A stretch of DNA of 64,000 nt, taken from contig CM049316.1 in the NCBI GenBank assembly GCA_026874595.1, positions 2,358,001 to 2,422,000 of the forward strand, given 5' to 3'. A program made the translations under genes and the position numbers. The notes beneath the pieces are model-generated. The model had not been told where the DNA came from and did no database searches. It was given only the letters and a program-made list of their open reading frames with translations. Shown here piece by piece: positions 34,879-46,733 of this stretch (its first letter is position 1; every line of letters starts with the position of its first letter). The DNA is from Sipunculus nudus (lineage: Eukaryota > Annelida > Sipuncula > Golfingiida > Sipunculidae).

Positions 34879-37800
34879 GGTACTAAATACCGGAATACCC
34901 CGAAATATCCCGGAATACTGCAGAATGACAGGATAAATGCATAATTTCTTCCAATATTTCACAATCAACAGGATCAGTAATGACATTTTGGCTAGTGGTA
35001 GGCCGATCATTGAGTTTTATCGAAAGTCAGTCGGTTTGCTGCCACTTTCAAGTGCTCAGTAACCAAAGGCAGCTATCGATTATGTCATAATCATGATTTT
35101 TTTCCAGATTGCCTTCATGTTATAGGCTAAAATTATTCTTCGATTTTTTACAACATTTCGCACTTCACATTATGGGTCTTTTTTCCCAAATAACTTCCGT
35201 ATGTAACTGAGTATAACACAAGAGATGTGAGATCGGAGGACTTAATAAACCTCTGTGAACTGGCAGGGAGCTGCAGAATTAGTGGGAAGTTTTGTAACGA
35301 GATGTACATTGCGCAATATGGGTGGTATGGCTTTAAAAGGCTCCATAAATTCTCCAGGTCTATGCAGTAAGTAGATGTCCTGGATTGAGGTTTAATTCTT
35401 GATTATTATAAATAATTAAAATGAAACTTTGAAAAGCATATATTACTGATAATAGGAAAATATAAAAAAAAAGGCAAAAACTTCTTTTCTTAAGGTAGAA
35501 TTACTAAGACATGCGTGCTTGGTTAAGAAAGTACAGTTTCACAGATAATTGCATATTTCTTTATATTTGTCTGGCCGAATAATAATCGATCATCGATCGG
35601 TTTGTTCAAACCAATAATCGATTTGGAAAAGAAACCGACTTTTACCACTTATTTTGGCCATATTACTATTAGGGGTTTGTAACATAGGAAACATTTTTAA
35701 GCTTTATTCCACTTATTGGCGACTAGAGAATCTGTGCCTACCCACTAGAGATTCTGTGTCTACCCAATGAACATAGAGGAGTTCTCTTCCAGTGTCTCAA
35801 CAGATACATACCTCTATAATGTTGCTTCATGAATACTTATAAGGACCATGTAAGGCAACTCCCCTCAATAATTATCCAAACATATCACGACACAACCAGG
35901 CCACATCATCCTCTGATGCAATATTGCACATTCACAACCTGTTGGACAAACTTTATACAAACTGTGTTGAAACCAACTCCTGGGGTGGGGTTCCTCGGGG
36001 ATTTCTCATTATCACGCCACATCAGGGGGGGGTTTGGGGGGTCTCCCCCAATATTACTAACTTAGAAACATATTTACACTTATCTATGTCACATCAGGGG
36101 GAGGGGGTTAGGGGGTTTCCCCCAATAATACTTACTAACATATTTACAATACATGTATATATGAGACAACGGGGGAGGGGGGGTTCTCCCCCTAAATAAA
36201 CAAGGAATATATGAATAACATAGGCCTATATTTTTTTAACAATTAACCTGTTTCTTTGCATACTTTCTCTCCCATCTTCATGAAAGGTAACGAGAACGAA
36301 TGTGAACTGATATTGTCAACTTATAACGTATATACAAGCCAGCTATGTTTCAAATATTCACACATATCAAAACTCACTATGCACAAAAGTGGCAGCTGGC
36401 TTTGCTGCACTTCCCCTTATACAGGGTTTTAATGGATTTCAAAAATTCACAAAATAAATTCTGTCCTTGCCGGCGTAATCTCCATATGTTAACGCCGAGG
36501 TAGCTGTGTAAGTGCGCAGATTTAACACCGAATCTCGGCATACCCACACCTTTTTTCACCTTTTGCCAATCCCCTTTTATTGAATTCTTCTGGCATCCTG
36601 TCACCGGGTCTTTGAAATTCTGACTGTGGTTCACAGCCTCATGCTGGTACCCATGATCACTCAAACAATCGTACGACTTCTTGCAATCAAAGCTTATGAT
36701 TGAGCTGGCTTTAATGTATTTCTTGATAAGTGCTCAGCATGTCCATAGATCTGTCAGTGACTATAAACATAAAATCTTTAGTTTTATTTCTCTGTTCCCT
36801 CACTCCAAAAACCCAATCACCCTTGACCATATGACCTCTGTGGTATTTTCTTTTTGAAAATTTTGGCTTGTCGATCCCAACGATCACCCCATCTCCCCTT
36901 ATTTGTGCATCATCCTTCTGTGAGAGGATATTGTGTTCACATACCTCTCTGCAAAAATTACACCAGTCAACACAAGTATTGCTGCTCACTTTGAGTTCCC
37001 CCATCATCTGACATTGTGTCATGCCTATCGACCACATATACGTTAGCTTGATGATTTCTTCAATTGTGAGATTGGCAAAACTAAACCAACTTCCATGTCT
37101 GATAGACAGATGCACATCATGTTTTTGGGGTTGCTTTTTCTGACAACACCATAAATTTGTAGGTATCACTAGTAGTGCCTTTGGTGGTACTCACAAGTGA
37201 CTTAGCTTGTCCACATTGATAACACGTTCAAGATTTTATCCTTACGCAGTTCAACCTCCATCAGCCAATTGATTGTGCTCTCTTTTTAAATTAAAATCTG
37301 TTGCATCAATGTCTCCCACGTAATGTTGTTTCATGGTGGGAAATTCTTCCGCTGATAGCTGCCTTTGCTAATATTGTACTGTGTTGCAGCATTTCTTACA
37401 GTTTTTTCTTCACCCACCAATGTACACTGTGTTGCCGCATCAGTAACATGACTATGTTTCTGTACATTTCTATTTGGCCTTGCCACCAACCTGGGCTTCT
37501 GATTAACTCTGGGCCGTCAAGCAATGGTTTTCTGCCATCCCCTCATGGAACCTCAAGAACTGTCAATGTCTGATTCCTTCACTCTTTTGGGGGTTCCCGT
37601 GTCATCATGACTAGTTTTTCTTTTTCTGCCGCACGTTTGTTTGGTTTTCGGGGTCACACCTGTCTCATCTATGATGATTCTATCAAGTTTTTTACAAAAT
37701 CTAAGTATCATCAGGGACTCAAAGTCACTGTCGGACGACATCATGTCCGCTGTAAACGTCAACAGATTTACTGCCTTGGCAATATTGACCGTTATTTATT

Positions 37801-38629
37801 ACATAACTAACTTTTACATTACCATTGGACTGTGCAATGTGAGTGACCAAATGTACTGAATGACCTTTAACTAAATACAACCCCTAAACATTGGCCAGCA
37901 TGAATGCCTTGATGGCATAGGAATTACAAGTACACTCCTGGCAGCAATGCGGAAGGTTGGCGGATTGATTCCAGTATACACAACTGTATCTTTATTTGTT
38001 TGCATGTTTGTAATAATCATTACATTTCTCTATCAGATTCCTTCAGAGATACGGACATTACATCCAGGGTATCACATCGGCAGTAGAAGTGATAGTTCAG
38101 ATAAGGGATCAGGGAGATGGATATGCAAGAATAACAAGACAGATGCAGTGACAATATTTCTTTTTTATCCCAAAAAAAATTCTACACCCCATTTTTTACT
38201 CTATCCCCATCAAACATATCGCCCTCTTTAGCTTAAGTATGATTCCTTTATCCATATTTTTGGATTCATGGGTAGGCACTAATTCTATAGTCGCTCCCAA
38301 TTATTTTTATACAATTAATAAAAATGGAAACAAGGCCCTGTCAACATTCACATTGGTGTTAAACCATGGAATATTTGACCATTTCTGGAAGTTGACAAAT
38401 TCTGTGACACCCCTTGCCTGGGTTTTAGGTGACCTATCTCAAATGTGATCTGTCATTCATTTATTTTTTTCATTTTTATTAAAAATACTGGAGCTGTATT
38501 AACTCTTATTGTTTGACATTCATATTATTTTGATAGTGTATGGAATATTTAACGATTATGAGGTGAAATAAAGCAGTATTCCGGGGTATTCTGGGATATT
38601 TTGGGGTATTCCGGTATTTAGTAGGACAG
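34879..38629 (-). mobile_element. Merlin-type DNA transposon
   Basis: Terminal inverted repeats: TACTAAATACCGGAATACCC at 34881 on the left and the inverted copy ending at about 38622 on the right. Both continue with AAATATCCC and GGAATACT; the right copy has an extra roughly 10-bp GGAATACCCC-type unit. A 9-bp repeat GCTATAGGC sits just outside both ends (34870-34878 and 38630-38638), in line with the 8-9 bp target duplications of Merlin elements. A second inverted pair with TGCCTACCCA occurs inside (35716-35744 and 38269-38300). The broken transposase lies on the minus strand. A G-rich tandem of about 80 bp, three copies, lies at 35985-36190. Confidence 0.85.
36377..37762 (-). pseudogene. Merlin transposase (ISXO2/IS1595-like DDE domain), broken
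   Basis: Two frames carry the domain. 37169-36711 has GSWFSFANLTIEEIIKLTYMW, then GIDKPKFSKRKYHRG and GDWVFGVREQ. A frame change near 36730 leads to IKASSIISFDCKKSYDCLSD and, in 36664-36377, NHSQNFKDPVTG and NSIKGDWQKVKKG. These are the ISXO2-like signatures VDESKFGKRK, YSDxWxxY and NHSxxFVDPxTG...IEGxW. The usual acidic residue of the IEGxW box is Lys here (IKGDW), and E in DESKF is replaced (DKPKF). A separate upstream frame at 37762-37553 (MTFTADMM..., with a basic GRKRK stretch) may be the N-terminal region. Further stops lie between. The enzyme cannot be active from this copy. Confidence 0.85.
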
Positions 38630-38699
38630 GCTATAGGCTATACTCACAATATTGTGCGTGCACAATACAGTACGCATGATGTATTGTGCTTATGTACAC

Positions 38700-39770
38700 A
38701 AATTATTAGCGAACCTGTGAGCATATGCGATGGTGCGGTGTCGTGTGGCATCTGTCTTGCGTCGTCTGTACGGTAACCATAGCTATCTCAAAAACGGCAG
38801 GAGCTAGCATTACCAAAATTTTTTGCAAATAATCAGTCATCCAAAAAACTATAACGGATTTTGTTTATTTTTTTTCTAACTGCATTTTCTTAGATTTTAT
38901 AGGGAAAAACCTAAAAAAGCTTTAAAAATCTTCTTCTCCGAAACTGTCCAGCCAAATTATCCAATATTTCACAGAAATGATCCCTGGAACAAACTTTCTC
39001 AAGTTTGTTTGAATGGTTTCAGTTCGGAGATTTATGGCCAAGATACAGGAGGTTGAACTTTTTTAATTGTGCAAAAAAGCATATTAAAATTTAAATCTCA
39101 GAAACGGCTGTAGCTATCATCACCAAATTTTATGCCAATGTTGGTCACATAGGTCATATCTGAAATTGAGGTATTGGTGGTGCCACCTGCATCGGCTTTT
39201 TTGTACAGGGTCATCAGTGCCTGTATCACACTGAGGGCTACAAAAAACTTCTTCTCTGAAACCATATGGCCAAAATGTTTAATATCGCACAGAAATGATT
39301 CTAGGGTAGTGCTTTCTGAAGTTTGTTCACATGGTCTCTTTTCAGTGACTTTGGCTAAGTTATGGAAAGCTTAATTTAGTCATATGCCATAACAGCCCAT
39401 TTTAGCTCAGTGGCTACAAAGATCTTCTCAAAAACCACTGGGCCAAATTATTTAATCTCACACATTAATTATCCTCAGATGTTGATAATTCAAGTTTGTT
39501 TAAATGGTTTTGGTTCAGTGCTTTTTGGCTGAGTTACGGGAAGCTGAACTTAGCCAGTTTGCTGCATCGTCCTATATGAGTTATAAACCTGTGAAACATT
39601 TTCGACTGATGCCACTGAAGCCAGTTTGTTAAATATTTTACAAGAATAATTCCTACAATAATTCTTGTAATAATTGTCATTAATGGTTCCACATGAATGA
39701 TTTTTGGCTGAATTATGGAGATTAAATTGAGTCATTTTACCATATATGTTAGTTGTGTGATGCTGTTACA
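38700..39770 (+). repeat. Tandem-unit dispersed repeat (family F)
   Basis: Related units recur at about 38931, 39248, 39421 and 39600, each with a GAAACC...GGCCAAA block, a CACAGAAATGAT-type block, AAGTTTGTTTGAATGGTTT and GGCTGAGTTATGG. CTCAAAAACGGC / CTCAGAAACGGC motifs recur at 38787 and 39102, and GGTGGTGCCACCTGCA lies at 39177. A GTCGTCTGTACGG tract precedes the units, as in families B and D. Element ends are not clear. Confidence 0.65.
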
Positions 39771-40199
39771 TCTAGCCTGGCTCCAGTTTATCAGCATCTA
39801 TTACATCATGCCACTAGACATTCAGATTTCAGGTTATCTTTGGTTAATATTGACAAGAAAGTTTTTTTAAAAGCTTTTAAAAAATTTAGGTTTATGATTT
39901 AAGTTATTCATCATACCAGGGCAATGTTACAATCATGGATATCCAGCTCTCTGTGGCTATATAAAGACAACTGTACGTGGATTATAAATTATTGGTATCC
40001 CTACTCAACTTAATTCAAGAATTTGCCATCAATGAGATATATCTGTATTTTAATTTTGCATTCAGTATGCATCCATTATAATTTCACATATATTCCTGAT
40101 TTCTTTTTTTTTATAAAAAGTCAGCTGAAAAGCATTTTGTATTGGGAAAATAAATTTCAAAATTATTTCAAGTAGGGACCACTTTTGAGTTCAGATGGC

Positions 40200-41000
40200 A
40201 GCACTTGGTTTACCATTGGCAGATTGCCAGTGCCTTGATGTTGGCCATTAGCCAAGATGATGTCAGCTCTATAAATAGTTTTGGCACAGTGCCAAGATTG
40301 AAAGAATTGCAGCCAGGTATAGGTCAAGAGTTCACTCAGTGCAGTAGCTGCATTCTTTTTATAGCTTTGGCAGACTGCTCACTGCATCATATTTGGCATT
40401 AAAGTTCAGCCTGAATCTATTTATAGCTTTGGCAGACTGCCAACTTTGTCAGATTATGCAACAGGTCAAGAGTTCACATAGTGCAGCCAGGTACAGGTCA
40501 AAAGTTCACTCAGTCTAGCCAGGTGCAGGTCAAGAGTTCACTCAGTGCAGTAGCTTGAGGCAGCAATTTGTCACAGGTCACTCGGGGGCAACTGCCTTAC
40601 TCACCTAAGCCTTGTCAGCCCAGTGCATCAAACTCTGGGGAAGTTTGATGTATTGGACTGATATTTTGACCTGTCTATGCATCTTTGATTGTATTCTCAT
40701 TTACAAGACAGGTGGTGCCACGTACACTGACTTTTGCACAGTGTATGTGCCTGCTTATTTCTACAGAGGAATTTGATATATCAGCCTGAAATTAGGCATA
40801 TTTATACATATCGAATAACTTTGTTGTATACAAGACTGGTGGTGCCACCTACAATAATTTTTGCACAATGTGTGTCCCTGCTTATTTCTCAGGAGGGGTT
40901 TGATATATCAGTCTGAAAATTGGCATATGAATATATCTCTGATAGCTTCGAAGTTTCCAAGACTGGTTATGTCAGCTACAATCTTTTTAGTGTTGTGTGA
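40200..41000 (+). repeat. Minisatellite-like and tandem-unit repeats
   Basis: CAGGTCAAGAGTTCACTCAGTGCAG-type units occur four times between 40315 and 40555, mixed with TTTATAGCTTTGGCAGACTGC twice. From 40707 two full units of about 134 bp, then a partial one, carry GGTGGTGCCAC, TTTTGCACA, CCTGCTTATTTCT and TTTGATATATCAG. They resemble the internal units of the Helitron at 14490-15659. Confidence 0.7.
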
Positions 41001-41778
41001 ACCCATGCCAGAATTTCAGCAGTGATGTTTGTGTAATTGTTTCTTATTCAAAATGTTTAGTACTTGCATTTTTCATATACATGAAAAGTAATGGTCCAGC
41101 ACTGAAGCATTATACCTGGTGTATTTCCCAATGCACAGGTTCGCATTAGGCTTGTAGGCCTTGTTGTGTATATTGCTCCTTATACAAACAGAGGGTCCGA
41201 CTATAGAATCCTTGCCTCAATTGAAGGTGATGCACAACTGATCACTGTCAGGTCTTTGTGATGTCACTGTTGTCTAACAAACACCAAACGTTGCCATAGA
41301 CATGGAAAGTGTACCATGGAGGAAGGTACTGTCCAGCAGCGCAAGGAAGACACCATCCATGTTATTTCAGCATAAATAACGCAAAGGAGTCGCAAAGTAA
41401 ATACGTTTTACATAATATATAACTACTTTACAGAATATCTTTTTATCTACTTCAGGCCAAAGGGCATTTTTAAAGAAAATTCTTAAAATAATTATCGCGA
41501 AAAAACGTGGACAAGCAGGCATGGCCAAATTGATGGAACGATCGTTTTGTTCACCCAGAGGTTACCCAAACTGGATTTAGGGGGAATGATTTTTCATTCG
41601 CCTTAATTTCCTGGACAAAAGCTATGGAAATTGATGAGATTTATAAAATGAGTGGCAGTTTTATTTATATCCGGAAGTCTCGAAACACTAAAAAAGTTAA
41701 GCCTCACTTTGACAACTATGACCAATTCTCAAAAGTTGATTTTAATATCCCCACTCAACCCCTGATTTCCAACTTGTC

Positions 41779-41853
41779 TTGCATGGTGCATTGGTAGCGC
41801 ATATGACTTGTTATCAAACGGTTGCTGGTTCGAGACCCGGTGAAGAGCCTCAC
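41779..41853 (+). repeat. tRNA-like SINE head
   Basis: An A-box-like TGGTGCATTGGTAGCGC and a B-box GGTTCGAGACCC lie at about tRNA spacing. The anticodon and acceptor stems do not pair, so this is a decayed tRNA-derived SINE head and not a functional tRNA gene. Confidence 0.6.
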
Positions 41854-42742
41854 AATTGCATGTTAAGTGAACTAATAAATCATGAATTTCTCATTACAGG
41901 TTCGCCACCAGATGGAGACACAGCAAACAAACGAACAACAGACAAAAAGCACGTAGGCAATACAAGGCATAGACACCAAGAACTTTTTCCTTTACTAAGA
42001 CAATTTCCTGTAGGCACTTATTCTATAGTAGCTCCACACAGAGTTTCATTCACACAGAAAGCCATGATTTTGTTCACACAAAAATACACAACTGTAGAAA
42101 CCATTGTTTCTAAAGTGCCTGCACGCATGTATGTGTGTGCACGCAGATTCACACTGATTAGAAATATGCTCAAATGCATACATCCCTGGATGCGGATAAT
42201 GTAAAATTTAACTTTAATCTTGCAAAAATCAACATATATTATAAAATATCATAGCCAAGGACAGAGGGAAGTAATTATCTGTAACCACTATTTAAGAGTG
42301 TTTAAAGCATTTTTTTTTTAATGTTAAATGCAAATTTTAAAGGTTATATATATAAGAAAATATTCTGTAATATAGAGGAGAGAGATGTATACTTTTAGAA
42401 AAAAAAAGTTATACATTTTTACCAATAGGGTTTCACACCTGAATTACCTTGTCATCAAAATTCACACATATTTAATGAGGTCAGAGGTCGCCAGATACAC
42501 GACAGGCTTATTGTGCACGTTTTTGGTGCTCATGTTTTGAATATTTTTCTATTATATATATTTAGAAATCATGGTTGACATGAGCCCAGCAAGCTAATTC
42601 TATACATTGTATGCACAAATGGTATGTATCACCATAGAAACTCATCAGATAAATTCTTCATAAATACCCCAGACACAATTGCAAAAATATTAAAATGGCA
42701 GCAATCTAAGACTAAGGTGATAGAATTTCTCAGTGTCAGAGA

Positions 42743-42786
42743 TCAGCTGAGCCACCTGGGCATCATGGCCTCTGGGTCACTTGTTT
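42743..42786 (+). repeat. Isolated family B 3' terminus
   Basis: CAGCTGAGCC, a diverged CATGGCCTCTGGGTCAC, then TTGTTT match the 3' end of family B (as at 15842 and 63391). No matching 5' end was found nearby. Confidence 0.6.
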
Positions 42787-44375
42787 ATGCTGGACAGTAG
42801 ACATGCATGTCCCACAAAACCGAACAAATAACGTCACAGCCCCAAAACTCCAAAAGATAAACATTGTGTGTGTCCTGCTGGCACATAAACTGGATATGTA
42901 GAAATGAAGCCTTAATACTAGTGTTTAATATATGTACATCATTTCACATGGTAGAATTACTCTTCCTTTAATAATTAATATAGTATTTGTATGGAATTAC
43001 AAGACCAACAGCTTTTTCACAATCCTGCTCTAGTAGTTGAGCAGAAATGACAAAACTGAGTCCATATATAAAACAACACTGAGTAAGGTGTTCCCAAGGA
43101 GATGAGGTATACTTCTTGAGTTGTGAGACATGTCTGAAAAAAAAAATCAAGAACTACTCAAATTATAACTCAATACTGCAGTGTGCAGGGGGCATTTTGA
43201 CTGATCAGGGATTATTTACAACAAACTAATTATGTACTTAATATAACAAGTTCGGAGAATTGAGTAGTTTTGTCTGATTAGCTCACCATAAAGTAGCTGA
43301 TGAACCAAGCAATGGACAGCTAATTTACTAACATTAATTAACACCTTATGGGGAATTTTTGTTGTGACAGCACATTGTGTTATATAAAACATATTCACGA
43401 AACAACAGTGAAGCATGGGTCCCCAGATGAAATAAAACCAGAGGAATGTTGTGAGTCCACCGGGGTTAACTATGTCAAAGCTAGTTGTGTCAACTTTATA
43501 AAATGTTATAAAGTTTTATTTGTGATAAAGATATTCCATTTGAATTCTTCCTTTCAGTGAAGGTGTGAAATGTGTTAAGATGATACCAGAGCTCTCCTAG
43601 AGTAGCTTTTGCATATAAAAATGTGCTTTGTGAAATCCTATAACTTTATCTGCATTGCTGTAGAAGCATTTACATATAACTGAACTGATATTCAATAATG
43701 ACAGGTTATCCTTACCCAAGAGTAGCACTAGCACAAAAAATATTAGAGTTTAACTATTTATTAAAAAATAATTATACTTTGTGTGCCAAATATAATTTTA
43801 ACTAAAAATAATAACTATGTCATCTCAAAAATATATTTAAATAATATATCTAAAATAAATGATTATTAAAATGATATTATAATATGTTTTCATGAATGCA
43901 TTTATGAATCCATTTTGAAAGTATTGGCATTCGTATTCAAATACTGTCTTTTTTACCTGTATTAGTATTCATATTCATGGAATTATTGAGTATTTATATT
44001 CAAATACATTTGTAGAGTATTCGCCCCATGTCTTTTTGAAACCAAGAGATGTAAGAGAACACACTGATTATAAGGCATTGAAGAAAATATAGTCATACAT
44101 GGTTCAAGAGCTAATGAAAGAAATCCAGCTTTATCTGCTTCTACAGAAAACCCCTACTTTCATTTGCAAGTCACTATTTTAGCTAAGCAAAAATATATTT
44201 AAATAAAATTAGTAAATTAACATATTGGTCTTAGCCAAAATGGACAAGTGGTTTCAAACACTGCTCAGTAATTATTATAGGGATTGCATGTCTGGACAAG
44301 ACTAAGCTTGTGAAAACATGTGTAATTAATCACTTGTTTTTGGCATGCCCACCCTACTATTTGTATAAATGAGTA

Positions 44376-46435
44376 CCGTAAAATCTCCACTTAAAACCGC
44401 GGTTTAATCAAGAAATTCAAAATCTTGAAATCAGGTTGATTTCCTGAAAGCACTGTGCGGTTTATACTAGAAGGGTTTCCTGAATATCTTCCTGACAGAC
44501 ATCGTTTTTGGGCCGGCGAGTGGGCGATAATATTGCAACTTTCGAAGGCCGTTCTTAGCAGCAGTCTCGCATGCATGGGAGCCGTGTGTAAATGTATTAT
44601 TAACGATTATTTGTTATTTATAAATTAAATATTGCTGATAAGTTTTCGTGTGATATATAACTTGTGATAAAATCTTGGTAATTGTCACCAAAAAATACGT
44701 TTAAAACAACCTAACGTTAAACTGCATTAAATGCGGCGGTATCCAGGACCTGGATACCGCCACATAAAAAGGTTCAGAGTAAACTGGCGAACTTCAAACC
44801 CTCGTCGGAAAAAAATCTTGTAAAATCAAATAGTGCGTTTATGACAAGGAAACTTTAAGTAATCTAAGGGAGATATAGAATTTAAATTGAATGACCAAGA
44901 AATTCAGCTAAATATTGTTTTAGTATGTAAACAAGACTCACTTTTAAAACTTTGCAACCCTTGCGCTTGAAACTGTCTCAGAATCTGAAACAATGAACCG
45001 CGTGACCTTTGCTCGTTGAGCCAACGCGGCCCGTTTCCACTGGTTACACAGGCGGCTGCCGGCCAGCCGTGGCTGGGGATAAATCCAGAGCAGACATCGT
45101 TCCCCGTGTATCACCGTTTATTAGGATAATACATATTCTTCTAATCAACATTTAAAGTGGACAAACACTGTCTAATTGGTATGTTATATGCGTATTTGAT
45201 AAGAATATCTTTATTTCTTAACGAATACGACTTTTTCCGACGAAATATAAGAATTTAATTGTCATGTGGAATGTCTCCAGTTTCGTCAAATCATCTTCTA
45301 GGGCTCTCGCACAGCGTAGCGTAGTAAGAGAGGACGGTCGCTAGGGCTAACAACAACCCTGCTGTAACACACAGCGGCCCACTTCGTCGGGCATGGTCAA
45401 GCAAAATTGAAATAAAAGCCTACTTTAAACCCATTTGCGGCATTATTTAGCAATGATTATTTGTTTAAAACGTTAAATGAATAAAAAGCTGACATCGTAA
45501 GGAGTCTCACAATGGCAGACGATCGTTTTAAAATCAAGTTTGAGTGCCGCCATGTGCTGAAACGCCCCGGTATTCTGCTAAGAATATTTTGAACGGCTGT
45601 ACGCGGTGGGTGTTAAACAGAACAGCCACCTATTTCGTCCCAGCGTGCTTTGCGCGAACACTGCCTTGACAAAATGGCTCCACACACGGAAACTTTCTTC
45701 AGGAAAAAAACTTGCTTACCCCGACTGGCCTCTTTAATCTTACCTTAAAATCACTCGTTATCAAGCGTCTGGTTTCCTATACGTGCGTATCTCGAAAAGG
45801 TAACTTCAGTTACTTTGATATTTAGTTAAGTTGACCAGTGATGTTTTCAAACGCGCCAGCAAATTGTGGCATTGAGTGATGTCAACGTACGATGTGCCGA
45901 TGATAATACCGAAGTTACCGGTATGAAAATGATTTGAATCTTCATAGTAATTCCAGAAAATGAAATTTTCATCAAAAGTTAAGATTTCAAAATATTATTT
46001 TTAGAATTAAAATATACAGTGACTTGAAATGGATCAGCAGAATATTTTTTTTTCCAAAATATAATGACAAATCAGTAGCAAACAAAAATACGACACGGAA
46101 TATAAAATCTGTATAAACAGGCGGAGGTTCACCGGCCCTTGCGTCTTCTCAAACTTCATGCATGAGTGACCATGCAAAAGTGTTACGATGTGTTTAAATA
46201 AAATGGCCAAGGAATTTTAAAGTGGACAGGAATGGCCGAGTCGCAACCTACGCGTGTTCATTTCTAGATGACAGCTTGATTGTGTCTTTTGTCAAATCAT
46301 TCCGTAGCGAAAGTTGGTGCGGTTTTAAAGGGGGGTTCTTAGTATTTGAGCCCATCGCGATGTCTCACCTAGAATTTCGGCGAAGTCTGGGTGCGGTTTT
46401 AATCGGAAGTGCGGTTTTAAGTGGAGATTTTACGG
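44376..46435. mobile_element. 2.06-kb non-autonomous DNA transposon with perfect inverted termini
   Basis: The left end CCGTAAAATCTCCACTTAAA, continuing ACCGC, is repeated exactly in inverse at the right end (25 bp, no mismatch), and TA flanks both sides (44374-44375 and 46436-46437). Subterminal GCGGTTTTAA units recur. The interior has no transposase but is unusually rich in CpG from about 44990 to 45800. Target site and design suggest the Tc1/mariner-pogo group. The element ends about 285 bp before the first recognised CEP70 exon. Confidence 0.88.
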
Positions 46436-46733
46436 TATTGGCAGTGAACATCAGTTAATCAGTCAGTGGATTCAAAGCCAGCTCCTGTTATTAGTTGAAC
46501 TGTCTTAAGGTTTGCTGTTTACATTATATTTTAAAATCATAGATATATATGTGTCCTTATTTTTTCATCTAGGTATGAATGTTGATTCATTAGGATTCCT
46601 AGGTCAGCTTTGCGTCACACATTTAAGTTGTCACATACAACCCGTTATTTACAAAATAAATTGATAGCAGATTCATATGTTTTGTGTGATTGATTGTTAT
46701 TGTGTTTCTCTTGATTTCAGTTGACAAGAAAAG

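Larger units (their letters stand above)
41001..44375. other. Intergenic stretch, repeat fragments only
   Basis: Besides the tRNA-like segment and the family B terminus listed separately, a copy of the Merlin subterminal motif (GTAGGCACTTATTCTATAG) lies at about 42012. The rest is AT-rich, with short frames that lack homology or splice support. Confidence 0.55.

Noticed and set aside
36377-37169. Bacterial insertion sequence (ISXO2/IS1595) contamination
   Set aside because: The domain lies inside Merlin-type inverted repeats within AT-rich animal DNA. Merlin is the known eukaryotic relative.
41779-42204. 141-codon open frame
   Set aside because: It begins in a tRNA-like SINE head, and no homology is seen in the remainder.
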